From Myxococcus landrumus (GTDB lineage Bacteria; Myxococcota; Myxococcia; Myxococcales; Myxococcaceae): 64,000 bases of DNA. Location of the stretch: positions 7,928,501-7,992,500 of the forward strand of contig NZ_CP071091.1 of assembly GCF_017301635.1 (NCBI RefSeq). The letters run 5' to 3'. A program made the position numbers and the translations under genes. Under the pieces are notes generated by a model. That model saw only the letters and a program-made list of their open reading frames with translations. It did not search any database and had not been told where the DNA came from. Positions 50,922 through 60,669 of this stretch are shown here, one piece after another; within the stretch, counting starts at the first letter, position 1; each line of letters begins with the position of its first letter.

Positions 50922-51988
50922 TGATGCAAACCCCCGCGCTTCCCCTCCCCGAGTCCCGCCCGCTGGTGCCTCCCGCGCTGCGCGGCGTGCTGCCGGTGCT
51001 GCTGGCGGTGCCCGCGCTGTTGCTGTTCCAGTGGGCCCTCAGCGGCTCCGAGTTCGCCTCCTATCTGCTGTCCGTGATGGGGGTGAACATCATCCTGGCG
51101 GTGAGCCTCAACATCGTGAACGGGATGACGGGCCAGTTCTCCATCGGCCATGCGGGCTTCATGGCCGTGGGCGCGTACATCGCCGGCTACGCCTCGCTCC
51201 AGCTCAAGGAGGTGGCGCTGTCCTTCCTCCCCGTGGCGGCCAGCGACCAGGTGCTGTTCACCGTGGCGCTGCTGCTCGGCGGCCTGGCCGCGGCGGCGTG
51301 TGGCTTCCTCGTGGGCCTGCCCTCGCTGCGGCTGCGCGGGGACTACCTGGCCATCGTCACGCTGGGCTTCGGCGAAATCATCCGCGTCGTGGTGCAGAAC
51401 ACGGACGCCTTCGGCCGGGCGCTGGGCCTGTCTGGCATCCCCCAGTACGCCAGCCCCTCCATGGTGTTCTTCTGGGTGTTCCTCGTGGTGCTCGCCGCGC
51501 GGCGCCTGGCGTCCTCCAGCCACGGCCGCAGCCTGTGGTCCATCCGCGAGGATGAGGTGGCCGCCGAGGCCATGGGCGTGGACACCACGGGCTACAAGGT
51601 CCGCGCCTTCGTCTTCTCGTCCTTCTTCGCGGGCATCGCGGGCGGCCTGTTCGCCCACTTCGTGCCCATCATCAACCCCGGCTCCTTCACCTTCGTGCGG
51701 TCGATGGAAATCGTCGTCATGGTGGTGCTGGGTGGCCTGGGCTCCACCACGGGGGCCATCATCGCGGCCATCTTCCTGACGCTGCTCCCGGAGGGCATGC
51801 GCTCGCTGTTCGGCGCGCTCGGCACCGAGGGCAGCCTGGCGCAGCGGGTGGACCAGATTCGCATGCCCATCTATGGCCTTCTGCTGGTGGTGCTGATGCT
51901 GTCGCGTCCCCAGGGCTTGTTCGGCACGCGGGAAATCTGGGACGTGCTGCCCAAGTGGCTGTCGCGCAAGCGCGGGAGTCAGGCGTGA
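50921..51988 (+). CDS. livM: LivM-type branched-chain amino acid ABC permease
   Basis: 355 residues with about ten membrane helices. Conserved LivM blocks: VNIILAVSLNIVNGMTGQFSIGHAGFMAVGAYIAGY, LPSLRLRGDYLAIVTLGFGEIIRV, and VVMVVLGGLGSTTGAIIAAIFLT. The start ATG shares its A with the LivH stop. It overlaps the ATPase gene by GTGA. Confidence 0.95.
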   Translation: MMQTPALPLPESRPLVPPALRGVLPVLLAVPALLLFQWALSGSEFASYLLSVMGVNIILAVSLNIVNGMTGQFSIGHAGFMAVGAYIAGYASLQLKEVALSFLPVAASDQVLFTVALLLGGLAAAACGFLVGLPSLRLRGDYLAIVTLGFGEIIRVVVQNTDAFGRALGLSGIPQYASPSMVFFWVFLVVLAARRLASSSHGRSLWSIREDEVAAEAMGVDTTGYKVRAFVFSSFFAGIAGGLFAHFVPIINPGSFTFVRSMEIVVMVVLGGLGSTTGAIIAAIFLTLLPEGMRSLFGALGTEGSLAQRVDQIRMPIYGLLLVVLMLSRPQGLFGTREIWDVLPKWLSRKRGSQA

Positions 51989-52866
51989 GCGCGAGCGTGA
52001 CGGTTCTTCCCATGGCGAGCGCGCCGCTGTTGAGGGCGGACGGGGTGAGCATCCAGTTCGGTGGCCTCAAGGCCCTGACGGACTTCCACCTCTCCATCCA
52101 GCAGGGCGACCTCCAAGGTCTCATCGGTCCCAATGGCGCGGGGAAGTCCACCGCGTTCAACGTGCTGACCGGCGTGTACCAGCCCACCCAGGGCGACGTG
52201 CGGGTGTGCGACACGAAGGTGAACGGGCGCAAGCCGCACCAAATCAACCTGCTGGGCGTGGCGCGCACCTTCCAGAACATCCGCTTGTTCCGCGCGCTGA
52301 CCGCGCTGGACAACGTGAAGGTGGCCTGCCGCGCGCAGACGGCGCTGCACCAGTTCGACACGGGGCTGGTCGCGAAGCTGAAGAACGCGGGCCACAACTA
52401 CGCGGACTGGTGGCGGGCGCTGCTGCTCACCCCGGGCTTCCAGCGCGAGGAGCGCCGGCTGACAGAGCAGGCCGAGCACCTGCTCTCCGTCATGGGCCTG
52501 TCGCACCGCCGCGACGAGGAGGCGCGCAACCTGCCTTACGGCGAGCAGCGCCGCCTGGAAATCGCGCGGGCGCTGGGCACCCAGCCGCGCGTGCTGCTGT
52601 TGGATGAGCCCGCTGCGGGCATGAACACCCGCGAGAAGGCGGACCTGATGGTCCTCATCCGCAAGCTGCGCGATGACTTCAAGCTGGGCGTGCTGGTGAT
52701 TGAGCACGACATGAAGCTGGTGATGGGCATCTGCGAGCAAATCACCGTGCTGGACCATGGCGAGACGATTGCCCGCGGCGCACCCGCGCAGGTGCGCAGC
52801 GACCGCAAGGTCATCGAGGCCTATCTGGGCGACAGCTATCTGGAGAGTCACGGAGGCGCGGCGTGA
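51985..52866 (+). CDS. livG: LivG-type ABC transporter ATPase
   Basis: 293 residues. Walker A GPNGAGKST, signature NLPYGEQRRLEIARAL, Walker B VLLLDEPAAGMN, and the LivG-specific C-terminus (IARGAPAQVRSDRKVIEAYLG). The GTG at 51985, in GTGA with the LivM stop, is the start. It pairs with LivF to energise the transporter. Confidence 0.96.
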   Translation: MSASVTVLPMASAPLLRADGVSIQFGGLKALTDFHLSIQQGDLQGLIGPNGAGKSTAFNVLTGVYQPTQGDVRVCDTKVNGRKPHQINLLGVARTFQNIRLFRALTALDNVKVACRAQTALHQFDTGLVAKLKNAGHNYADWWRALLLTPGFQREERRLTEQAEHLLSVMGLSHRRDEEARNLPYGEQRRLEIARALGTQPRVLLLDEPAAGMNTREKADLMVLIRKLRDDFKLGVLVIEHDMKLVMGICEQITVLDHGETIARGAPAQVRSDRKVIEAYLGDSYLESHGGAA

Positions 52867-53618
52867 GCGAGGCGCAGGTGAAGACGCTGGGTGAGCGTCA
52901 GGCGTTCGCGCCACTGCTGGCGGTCGACGGCATCAAGGTCCACTACGGCGCCATCCAGGCCCTCAAGGGCGTGTCGCTGACGGTGGGCAAGGGCGAGATG
53001 GTGGCCCTCATCGGGGCCAACGGCGCGGGCAAGACGAGCACCCTGCGCGCGGTGAGCGGCATGCTCAAGGCCAGCGCGGGGCGCATCCAGTTCAGCGGGC
53101 AGGACACCACGTCGCTCAAGGCGCACCAGCTGGTGCCTCGCGGCATGGCCCACGCTCCGGAAGGGCGCGGCATCTTCCCCAACCTCTCCGTGCTGGAGAA
53201 CCTGGAGCTGGGGGCGTACCTGCGCCGGGACACGGCGGAGATTCGCGCGGACATGGAGAAGAACTTCGCGCTCTTCCCCGTGCTCAAGGAGCGGCGCGGC
53301 CAGATGGCCGGGACGCTGTCGGGTGGAGAGCAGCAGATGCTCGCCATCGCCCGGGCGCTGCTCAGCCGGCCCCAACTGCTGCTGCTGGACGAGCCCTCGC
53401 TGGGGCTCGCACCCCAGGTGACGGAGACCATCTTCCGCACCCTGCGCGACGTGAACAAGGCCGGAGTCAGCGTGCTGCTCGTGGAGCAGAACGCGCACCT
53501 GGCGCTCAACTCCGCCCACTACGGCTACGTGCTGGAGACGGGCGAGGTGGTGATGGCGGGGCCGGGCAAGGCGCTGCTGGAGAGCGCCGAGGTTCGCCGC
53601 GCGTATCTGGGCGAGTAG
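52863..53618 (+). CDS. livF: LivF-type ABC transporter ATPase
   Basis: 251 residues. Walker A GANGAGKTS, signature LSGGEQQMLAIARAL, Walker B LLLLDEPSLGLAP, and the LivF-type C-terminus (ALNSAHYGYVLETGEVV). GTG start overlapping the LivG stop by GTGA. Last gene of the operon, with a hairpin just downstream. Confidence 0.96.
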   Translation: MSEAQVKTLGERQAFAPLLAVDGIKVHYGAIQALKGVSLTVGKGEMVALIGANGAGKTSTLRAVSGMLKASAGRIQFSGQDTTSLKAHQLVPRGMAHAPEGRGIFPNLSVLENLELGAYLRRDTAEIRADMEKNFALFPVLKERRGQMAGTLSGGEQQMLAIARALLSRPQLLLLDEPSLGLAPQVTETIFRTLRDVNKAGVSVLLVEQNAHLALNSAHYGYVLETGEVVMAGPGKALLESAEVRRAYLGE

Positions 53619-53624
53619 GCAGAT

Positions 53625-53650
53625 GGAAGCCGGTGGATGCTCCGGCTTCC
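53625..53650 (+). terminator. Hairpin terminator of the liv operon
   Basis: A perfect 9-bp stem (GGAAGCCGG / CCGGCTTCC) with an 8-base loop begins 7 bases after the livF stop. There is no clear T-run. Confidence 0.5.
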
Positions 53651-53809
53651 GGAACATTGCGGTCGTCACACCGCGGATGCTTCCGGGGTCTTCATGACAC
53701 CGGAAACTGGCGGGCTTGAGAATCTCGGGTAGTCAGAAGCGAAGTAGTTCGTCTAGCGTCGCCCGACGCACTGCGTTCATCCCCCAAACTCCTACCAGGA
53801 AGCGCGCCC

Positions 53810-54616
53810 ATGTCTTTGTCGTCCCGCCTGCTTGCCTCGATTGCGGCTCTCTCGCTGTTGGCCAGCGCGTGCGCTCACCAGCAGAAGACTGATGATTCCT
53901 CCGGCTCGAACCAGAGCGCCTCTTCGACGGTGGAAGAGCTCCCCAACGAAGGCGGCGGCGAGGGGGGCGAGGCGGGTCAGCCCGCGGCCCCTCAGCTCAC
54001 CCAGGTGAGCGAGGACGGCTTCAACGTCAAGATGCCGGGCCAGCCCCAGGTGCAGCGCCAGAAGGTGACCATCCCCGCGGGCGAGGTGTCCACGGCGGCG
54101 TACTCGCTGCAGACGGCCGAGGGGGTCATCTACTCCATCAGCACGGCGGACTACCCGGAGAAGATTGTCGCCAGCCGCCCCGCGGAGGCGTTCCTGAACG
54201 AGGGCCGCGACGGCCTGGCCAACCAGCTCAAGGGCACCGTCAGCAACGAGCAGGCCATCACGCTGGATGGCTACCCGGGCAAGTCCTACTCGGTGTCCTC
54301 GCAGAACGGTGAGCTGCGCGCGCGCAACTACCTGGTGGGGCCGCGCCTCTACACGATGATTGTCCTCTTCAACCCGAGCATCGGCGCGCCGGGCGCGGAG
54401 GACTTCCTGGGCTCGCTGCAGCTGGTGAACCCGCCTCCGGCGATTCCGCGCGCGGGCTCTACGCCTCCCGCCGGTGCCGCTCCGGCGACGCCTCCCGCGG
54501 GTGACGCGGCGGCTGCTCCCGCGGCTCCCGCCGCCGAGACGGTCGCTCCGGCGGCTCCCGCCACGGACGCGGCTCCCGCGGCCCCGGCCGCGCCCGCGCG
54601 TCGCAAGAAGAAGTAG
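53810..54616 (+). CDS. Lipoprotein with central folded domain and Ala/Pro-rich C-terminus
   Basis: 268 residues. The lipobox is LASAC. After a Ser/Gly-rich linker (about 25-60) a folded domain of about 120 residues begins near EDGFNVKMPGQP and ends near FLGSLQLVNPP. It looks like the alpha/beta domains of envelope-associated small proteins. From about 220 the sequence is a disordered repeat of Ala/Pro (AAPAAPA...), ending RRKKK. I do not recognise the family. It stands alone with hairpins on both sides. Confidence 0.85.
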   Translation: MSLSSRLLASIAALSLLASACAHQQKTDDSSGSNQSASSTVEELPNEGGGEGGEAGQPAAPQLTQVSEDGFNVKMPGQPQVQRQKVTIPAGEVSTAAYSLQTAEGVIYSISTADYPEKIVASRPAEAFLNEGRDGLANQLKGTVSNEQAITLDGYPGKSYSVSSQNGELRARNYLVGPRLYTMIVLFNPSIGAPGAEDFLGSLQLVNPPPAIPRAGSTPPAGAAPATPPAGDAAAAPAAPAAETVAPAAPATDAAPAAPAAPARRKKK

Positions 54617-54629
54617 CCCGTCCGATGTG

Positions 54630-54667
54630 TCGGGATGCATGCCCCGTTCAGCAGGGCATGCACCCGA
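54630..54667. terminator. Long bulged hairpin downstream of the Ala/Pro-rich lipoprotein
   Basis: TCGGG-A-TGCATGCCC pairs with GGGCATGCA-C-CCCGA around a 9-base loop: 14 paired bases with one A/C mismatch. It is a strong structure without a T-run. Confidence 0.55.
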
Positions 54668-54775
54668 GGACAGGCGCCCCGTTCAATTGAGACGGATGGG
54701 GCGCCGTCGGCGTGTCCGGCGGCTTCCCTTCCGTCGTCGTGGCCCCCAGCTTCCCCTCAGGCCGTAGGGGGATTC

Positions 54776-56998
54776 ATGACGGGGCTGGTTGGGGCCTTGC
54801 TCGCCGCGGTGTTGGCGGCAGGGGGCTCGGTGCTGGTTCCGGTGAGCGGGGGCAACGCCCTCACGCTCCCGGCGCAGCGCCACATTGTTCGCATCGACAG
54901 AGGCGCGGGACGTCCTCCCAGTTTGCTCGTCGCCATCCAGCACGGAGGCGTGGAGGGCAAGGGGCTGGTGCTGTACCGCTCCGAGGATGGGCTGCGCACC
55001 GTTCGGCGTGTCGGGGACGTTCAGCCGGACTTCACGCACACGGACCGCGCGGAGCTCCTCGCGGTGGGCCGGGACGTGGCGCTCGTCTATTCCTACGAGG
55101 GGCCGCAGTGGGCGCCCTCACGCCGGCACGATGTTTGGTTCCAGTGGTGGCGCTACCAGGTGGGCTCGGACACGTGGGCGCCAGAGCCCTCGGTGCGCGT
55201 GCTGGACGCGGAGAGCGACAGCACGGGGTACTCGCGGGCACTGCTGGTCCGGGACTCGGTGGGCCGCTTGTGGGTGCAGGCCTTTCGCTGGGAGTCGGAC
55301 GGTGGCTCCAGCGCGGTGATGGTGGCGTCCACGGATGGAGGCCAGAGCTTCGGGGCGCCGCAGGTGTTGGACCGGGTGCGCCGGCGGGGCGGTGGCCGGT
55401 TGTTGAGCGTGGGGACGAAGCTCGTCTTCGTCTACGCGATGCATGACGGCTTCGTGCCCACGCGCATGCGCTTGCGCGACGACTCGGACCCGGTGGGCAC
55501 GTGGGGCCCCGTGCGCGAGGCGTTTCCAGACGGCATCTACCATGGCGCCGCGTTGAGCGCGGTGGCCGACGGCCGAGGCGGCATGCACCTGGTCTACAAG
55601 GACGAGCGCGAGCGGCTCTATCACCGGCGCTTCGATGGGACGTCCTTCGGGCCTCGCACATTGGTGGAGGGCACGCCGGACTGGGCGCTCCAGGCGGCCG
55701 TCACCCGCGTGGGTGACACGCTGTACATCTTCTACAACCGCATGCGCGTGCTGAACCGGCACTACGAGCTGCGGGTCCGCACGCTGTCGGCGGATGGGCA
55801 ACTGGGCGCGTCGGTGCTGCTGGATGGCGACGTGACGTTCAAGGGCTATCCGAACGCCGTGGACGTGCTGCCCGTGGGCAGCCGCGAGGTGTCGTGTCTG
55901 TTTGGGGAGACTCCGGACGCGAGCTCACGCGGCACCGTGTCGCGGGTGACGCTGACGCTCGACGAGGAGCCTCGGGGGGAGCCCTTCGCGCTGGAGCTGG
56001 TGAGCTCCAACGCGAGTCAGGAGCTGCTCGCGGTGGATGGGGCGGGCACGTTGTATGGGGTTGCGGCGGGAGGAGACCGGACCCGGCTGATGGCGAGCAC
56101 GGATGGTGGGCGCACCTTCTCGGCGCGCGGGGAGGGGCAGGGGAGTCTGTGGACGGTGGCGGCGATGCCCGGCGGCACGCTGATGGGGGTGGTGAGCTCG
56201 ATGGGGGAGTACTTCCTCCAGCGCTCCACGGATGGAGGGCGGACGTGGCGGGACCGGGTGGCGCTCGGCGGCTACCGGGCGATGGGGCCGCGCAACTTCG
56301 CGTGGTGGGGGGACACGTGGTTCTTCCTCGAGTACCAGACGTTCACCTCGTCAGCGGTCCCGCTGCGGTTGTGGGTGAGCACGGATGGAGGGGCGCGCTG
56401 GACGGTCCGCTCCACGCTGACGGCGCATCGGCATGCGTATGCGTTGGTCGTGGACCCGGCGACGGGCGCGCTGTGGGCGCTGATGGGCAGCAACATGGCG
56501 CAGGCGGCGGTGCTGCGGTCCACGGATGGGGGACGGACGTGGGCGCCGGTGCTCCAGGGGTATCGCGCGAATGCGATGGCGGGGGGGGTGATGGCGGATG
56601 GCTCGCTGCTCTTGGGGCAGTCGACGCTGTTCGAGCCCGAGCACCCGAAGTTGTTGCGAGTGACTCCCGAGGGACAGGTGAGCACGGTGCGTGACGTGCC
56701 GGGCCCGGTGTCCTCGTTGGTGGCGGTTCCCGGGTGGGGGTGGGTGCTGGGGACGGCCTGGTCCAGCACGGGGGATGTGCATGCGCCGGGGGACCTCTCC
56801 GCTCGGCTCTTCACGAGTGGGGATGCGGAGTCGTGGTGGGATGCGCGCAGGTATGAGCGGCAGGAGGGTGCATCCGGGCTCGCGCGCGCGGATGTGTGGG
56901 GTGTGTTGCCCACGGGGGAGCTGGTGGTGCGGGTGGAGAACCTGAGTGGGTTCGGGAGCGAGGGGAAGGGGTTCCAGGTGCTGCGCATCCAGCGCTGA
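54776..56998 (+). CDS. Exported BNR/Asp-box repeat (sialidase-like propeller) protein
   Basis: 740 residues. A signal peptide-like N-terminus (LVGALLAAVLAAGGSVL) is followed by a large beta-propeller with repeated Asp-boxes: STDGGQSFG, STDGGRTFSA, STDGGRTWRD, STDGGARWTV and STDGGRTWAP. These are structural marks of BNR propellers such as sialidases, but no catalytic Arg triad or Tyr/Glu site was identified, so an adhesive or sensing role is equally possible. The ATG at 54776 follows a GTAGGGGG ribosome site. Confidence 0.87.
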   Translation: MTGLVGALLAAVLAAGGSVLVPVSGGNALTLPAQRHIVRIDRGAGRPPSLLVAIQHGGVEGKGLVLYRSEDGLRTVRRVGDVQPDFTHTDRAELLAVGRDVALVYSYEGPQWAPSRRHDVWFQWWRYQVGSDTWAPEPSVRVLDAESDSTGYSRALLVRDSVGRLWVQAFRWESDGGSSAVMVASTDGGQSFGAPQVLDRVRRRGGGRLLSVGTKLVFVYAMHDGFVPTRMRLRDDSDPVGTWGPVREAFPDGIYHGAALSAVADGRGGMHLVYKDERERLYHRRFDGTSFGPRTLVEGTPDWALQAAVTRVGDTLYIFYNRMRVLNRHYELRVRTLSADGQLGASVLLDGDVTFKGYPNAVDVLPVGSREVSCLFGETPDASSRGTVSRVTLTLDEEPRGEPFALELVSSNASQELLAVDGAGTLYGVAAGGDRTRLMASTDGGRTFSARGEGQGSLWTVAAMPGGTLMGVVSSMGEYFLQRSTDGGRTWRDRVALGGYRAMGPRNFAWWGDTWFFLEYQTFTSSAVPLRLWVSTDGGARWTVRSTLTAHRHAYALVVDPATGALWALMGSNMAQAAVLRSTDGGRTWAPVLQGYRANAMAGGVMADGSLLLGQSTLFEPEHPKLLRVTPEGQVSTVRDVPGPVSSLVAVPGWGWVLGTAWSSTGDVHAPGDLSARLFTSGDAESWWDARRYERQEGASGLARADVWGVLPTGELVVRVENLSGFGSEGKGFQVLRIQR

Positions 56999-57057
56999 AA
57001 GAGGGGCTGGGTTACACCTGGATGTGCGCGGTGCGAGCACGCCGCTGGGAGGCTGGC

Positions 57058-57825
57058 ATGTGGGACCCGACGCAGTACACGCGCTTTCGAGATGAGCGGA
57101 AGAGGCCCTTCTTCGAGCTGCTGTCCCGAGTGGATGTGGACGCGCCCAGGCACGTCGCGGACCTGGGCTGCGGGACGGGGGATTTGACGCGCGTATTGGC
57201 CGAGCGCTGGCCGGGCGCGACGGTGTCCGGGGTGGATTCGTCGGTGGAGATGGTGGAGGAGGCGCGCCGCCGTCCGTCGCCGCGGGGGGTGCGGTTCGAG
57301 GTGGGGGAGCTGGCGGGATGGGAGCCACCGGCGCCGCTGGAGGTGCTGGTGTCGAACGCGGCGCTGCACTGGGTGCCGGACCATGCGGCGTTGATGGAGA
57401 GGTTGGTGGCGAAGCTGGCGCCGAGCGCGGTGCTGGCGTTCCAGGTGCCGGCCAACTTCGAGGCGCCGTCACATCGGCTGGTGGATGAGGTGCGGAGGTT
57501 GCCGCGCTTCGCGCCGAAGCTGGGCGCGGGGCGGGCAAGGCCGGTGGAGACGCTGGAGCGGTATGAGTCCCTGCTGGCGGGACTGGGGATGGCGGTGGAT
57601 GCGTGGGAGACCACGTATCTGCACCTGCTGCCCGGTGAGGACGCGGTGCTCCAGTGGCTCCTGGGGACGACGCTGCGGCCCGTGCTGGCGGCGCTGGGGG
57701 CGGAGGAGGGGCGCGCGTTCGTGGAGGAGCTGGGGCCTCGGTTGAGGCAGGCGTACCCCGCTCATGCGCGGGGTACGCCGTTCCTGTTCACCCGCCGCTT
57801 CGTGGTGGCGCGGCGGGGGAGCTGA
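57058..57825 (+). CDS. tam: Trans-aconitate 2-methyltransferase-like SAM methyltransferase
   Basis: 255 residues. It begins MWDPTQYTRFRDERKRPF, the characteristic Tam opening, and motif I reads VADLGCGTGDLTRVLAERWP. Motif II/III residues SNAALHWVPDH and the C-terminal LLPGEDAVLQWLLGTTLRPVL also match Tam. The enzyme methylates trans-aconitate to relieve inhibition of the TCA cycle. The start has GGGAGG 5 bases upstream. It is convergent with the MopE-like gene. Confidence 0.93.
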   Translation: MWDPTQYTRFRDERKRPFFELLSRVDVDAPRHVADLGCGTGDLTRVLAERWPGATVSGVDSSVEMVEEARRRPSPRGVRFEVGELAGWEPPAPLEVLVSNAALHWVPDHAALMERLVAKLAPSAVLAFQVPANFEAPSHRLVDEVRRLPRFAPKLGAGRARPVETLERYESLLAGLGMAVDAWETTYLHLLPGEDAVLQWLLGTTLRPVLAALGAEEGRAFVEELGPRLRQAYPAHARGTPFLFTRRFVVARRGS

Positions 57826-57833
57826 GGAAGGGG

Positions 57834-59894
57834 TTACGGCCAGGCGGGCCAGTGGACGATGCGCCCGTTGTTACCCACGGCCCAGATGTCATCTGGGCCT
57901 GAGCCGGTGATGTCGTTGAGTTTGCCGCTGCCGTTGTGGACCCTTGTCCAATTCGAACCATCGAATCGGTAGATGTGTCCATTGGTGCAGGTGGTGTAGG
58001 CGGAGTTCGCGCCGAAGGCGATGACCGAGGTCAGGCTGTGGTTGTCAGGAGTTCTGCCCGCGGAGAGCCATTGTGTCCCGTTGGTCTTCCTCACCACATG
58101 GCCAGCGTCGCCTACCGCGAAGGCAACCTTGTCATTGACAATCCAGACTCCACGGAGCCTTTCCGGGCTTTGCACCGCCTCCGGATTCCACAGACCGGTG
58201 GCTGGATCGAGCCGAAAGATACGAGCGCGCGGGTTGCCGTTGACGCCTCCCACCACCAAGACGTGACCCGGGCTGTGTGCGTGGACGTCGAAGACCTCGC
58301 TCAGGGGGTTGTTGGCGATGTTGTAGGTAGGTGCCCCCGTCCCATTCCATGTGAAGGCCGCGCCATCGCCTGAGCTGGAGCTTGCGGTCGCACCGTAGAG
58401 GGTGAGGCCGCTACCGGTCCGCAGGCCCGCCAAGCCGAAGATATCCACATCGTCGTCACTGATGAAGGTGCAGTTCGTAGCGCCCTGGGTCTGGTAGGCC
58501 TTGTATCCGCCCGAAGTGCCGAGCCATGCACGGCCATCGGAAGGGTCACTCCAAACAGCGGTCCACTCACTGCCTCCGCCGACGGTCTGGCTGCCGCAAT
58601 TGGTGCTCGAAGTCACGGTGAAGGTCGTCTCGGGGTAGGTCAGCCGCGCTCGACGAACGTTGTTTCCTGTGACCCAGATTCCCCCTGTGGTTTTCGTGCC
58701 CCACGAAGATGCGGCGAGCCAGTTGCTTCCACCCTCCACGGTTTGAGACACCCACTCCGGAGTGCCACTTCCAGGGCACTGTGCGGTGGTCTCCTTGATG
58801 CCATCACACGTGTTGTCCACTCCGTCGCAAATCTCGGTGGCCCCGGGATTCGTGTAGGGATTCCCGTCGTCGCAGTCGCCACCTTGGGGGACGTAGGCCC
58901 CAGCGGGCTTCCCGCAGGACTCGACGGCGGCGCCCGTGCCGTACCCGTCACCATCCTCATCCAGGTACCACTTGGGCGGGGTGGGCGTCACACAGTCGAG
59001 GCTCTGCTTGTTGGCGCTGCACGTCTGCGTGCCTTCGCAGTTGTTGGTCAGGTTCGTGCAGCTTTGGCCCTTGGTGGGGAACCGTTCATCGATGTTCCCG
59101 TCGCAGTTGGTGTCCTCGCCGTCACAGAGGTCCTCGGTCCCCGGGTTGATGCTGAACAGGTCGTCGCGGCAGTCCGACGGTTGTCCGGCGGTGTAGCCAG
59201 TGGGGATGCCGCCGCAGACGATGCGGGGCGTCGAATCCTTCTGGCCGTACCCGTCTCCATCCGCATCCGGGTACACCGTTTGCGCGGCCGGCGTGTCGCA
59301 GTACTGGGCTTGTGTCGTCGGATCGCAGCGGGAGATGCCCTTGCAGTCGGCGGACACCTCGCAGGCCTGGTTCAGCTTGAAGTGGACGTCGTCTGAGACA
59401 CCGTCACAGTTGTCATCGGTGTCGTTGCAGCGCTCCTCTGCGCCCGGATTGATTTTCTCGTTGTCATCCTTGCAGTCCGAGCCGCCGGCAAGCACGTCGA
59501 CATAGCCATCCTTGTCCGCGTCCGTGGCCTGTAGGCTCAAGGTGACGGTCTGCACGGTGTTGAGGGCCACCGTCACATTCCCCGAGTTGTTGACGACCTC
59601 CTTGCCCTCGCAGGACTTCTCGAAGGCGCCAACCCTCACCGCCAGGGACGTGCCCCAATCGGCTGGAGGAACCATGCCGATCTGCATCGTCTTGCCGACC
59701 CCGGGATCTCCTTGGATCTCCGACGTGAAGTCCTTGGCCACCGACTTCGCGCTGGCCGTATCCGTGATTTGGACACGCAAGCAGCCCGGCTTGAACCCGG
59801 AGTACGTCACCACAACATTCACCGCACCCTGGGTCTCCGTCTTCTTGCAGCCAGCGAGGACAAGGAGGGGGAGCACGAACAAGAGTCGTCGCAT
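57834..59894 (-). CDS. MopE-type putative metal-binding lipoprotein with propeller-like C-terminus
   Basis: 686 residues. Lipobox LVLAGC (Cys16). Residues about 120-380 carry repeats of the MopE-type metal-binding motif: DADKDGYVD, DADGDGYGQK and DEDGDGYGTG, each joined to Cys-rich units such as GSDCKDDNEKINPGAEERCN and DNTCDGI. The C-terminal 300 residues are Gly/Thr/Trp-rich repeats resembling a beta-propeller. The MopE motif family includes a copper-binding protein, but the metal here is unknown. It is convergent with tam (8 bp). Confidence 0.88.
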   Translation of the reverse strand: MRRLLFVLPLLVLAGCKKTETQGAVNVVVTYSGFKPGCLRVQITDTASAKSVAKDFTSEIQGDPGVGKTMQIGMVPPADWGTSLAVRVGAFEKSCEGKEVVNNSGNVTVALNTVQTVTLSLQATDADKDGYVDVLAGGSDCKDDNEKINPGAEERCNDTDDNCDGVSDDVHFKLNQACEVSADCKGISRCDPTTQAQYCDTPAAQTVYPDADGDGYGQKDSTPRIVCGGIPTGYTAGQPSDCRDDLFSINPGTEDLCDGEDTNCDGNIDERFPTKGQSCTNLTNNCEGTQTCSANKQSLDCVTPTPPKWYLDEDGDGYGTGAAVESCGKPAGAYVPQGGDCDDGNPYTNPGATEICDGVDNTCDGIKETTAQCPGSGTPEWVSQTVEGGSNWLAASSWGTKTTGGIWVTGNNVRRARLTYPETTFTVTSSTNCGSQTVGGGSEWTAVWSDPSDGRAWLGTSGGYKAYQTQGATNCTFISDDDVDIFGLAGLRTGSGLTLYGATASSSSGDGAAFTWNGTGAPTYNIANNPLSEVFDVHAHSPGHVLVVGGVNGNPRARIFRLDPATGLWNPEAVQSPERLRGVWIVNDKVAFAVGDAGHVVRKTNGTQWLSAGRTPDNHSLTSVIAFGANSAYTTCTNGHIYRFDGSNWTRVHNGSGKLNDITGSGPDDIWAVGNNGRIVHWPAWP

Positions 59895-59985
59895 GGCGCG
59901 ACTCTACCCGGGCTCATGCTTCAAGCTCACCTCCCGAGAGTCGGGGTTGGATACACCCCTGGAATATTCACGACGCGCTGGGCTG

Positions 59986-60603
59986 CTAGCACCCTTCCGG
60001 GAAATCCGAGTGAATCTGTATGAGTCTGAGATCCCGGGCCAGGCTGGCGGGCGTCACGAGCTCCAGGTCCAGAGGGACCTGGGCGCCATAGCGCTCGCGC
60101 ATCTGTTGCTGGAGTCCCGCGACATCGAGCGAGCCCAGCTTCTCCATGGCCCCGTACTCCTGCCCCGCGCCCTCGATGTAGGCCTTTCGTACCAGCTCCG
60201 AGCAATACATCGCGTCGTCGCCCCAACCGAACTTCCAGTCGTAGGGCTTGCCCAGGTGCTTCTTCGCCGCGCTCAGGACGCGCTGCTTCGTCGCCGCATC
60301 CAGATTCTCAGGACGCAGCACCATGATGTGGCCGTTCACTCCGCGCGCCCTCCACTTCGCGAAGGGGATGCGCTGCACGGGCTGCACGGCCTCCACCACG
60401 AACACCCCCTTGGGGGTGACCTCCACCAATCCCACATGGGACAGCGAGCTGTGCGTGGCCGCCTGGATGGCCTGGGACTGCCGGGAGCGTGAGGTGTGCA
60501 GCACCACGTCTCCCGTCTCCAGCTTCGACTCCAGGGAGTCCCGCGGCGCAGCGACCGCGCCGAGTCCCCACAACCACAACGCCAACACCAGCAACCCTCG
60601 CAT
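59986..60603 (-). CDS. YiiX-like permuted papain-fold (NlpC/P60 superfamily) exported protein
   Basis: 205 residues. A signal peptide (LVLALWLWGLGAVAA) is followed by the YiiX/YebB-type domain with a circularly permuted catalytic order: His56 in SSLSHVGLVE first and Cys134 in YCSELVRKAY later. Members are thought to cleave or modify lipids or peptidoglycan-linked peptides; the substrate is unknown. 66 bp downstream lies the convergent-free thpR gene on the same strand upstream side, so these minus-strand genes may be co-transcribed. Confidence 0.9.
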   Translation of the reverse strand: MRGLLVLALWLWGLGAVAAPRDSLESKLETGDVVLHTSRSRQSQAIQAATHSSLSHVGLVEVTPKGVFVVEAVQPVQRIPFAKWRARGVNGHIMVLRPENLDAATKQRVLSAAKKHLGKPYDWKFGWGDDAMYCSELVRKAYIEGAGQEYGAMEKLGSLDVAGLQQQMRERYGAQVPLDLELVTPASLARDLRLIQIHSDFPEGC

Positions 60604-60669
60604 GTGCCTCGTCCTTTCCAGCGGTTACCGCGCTGGCTGGAGCTCATTGCAGTCAGAGTGCCAGCGACT

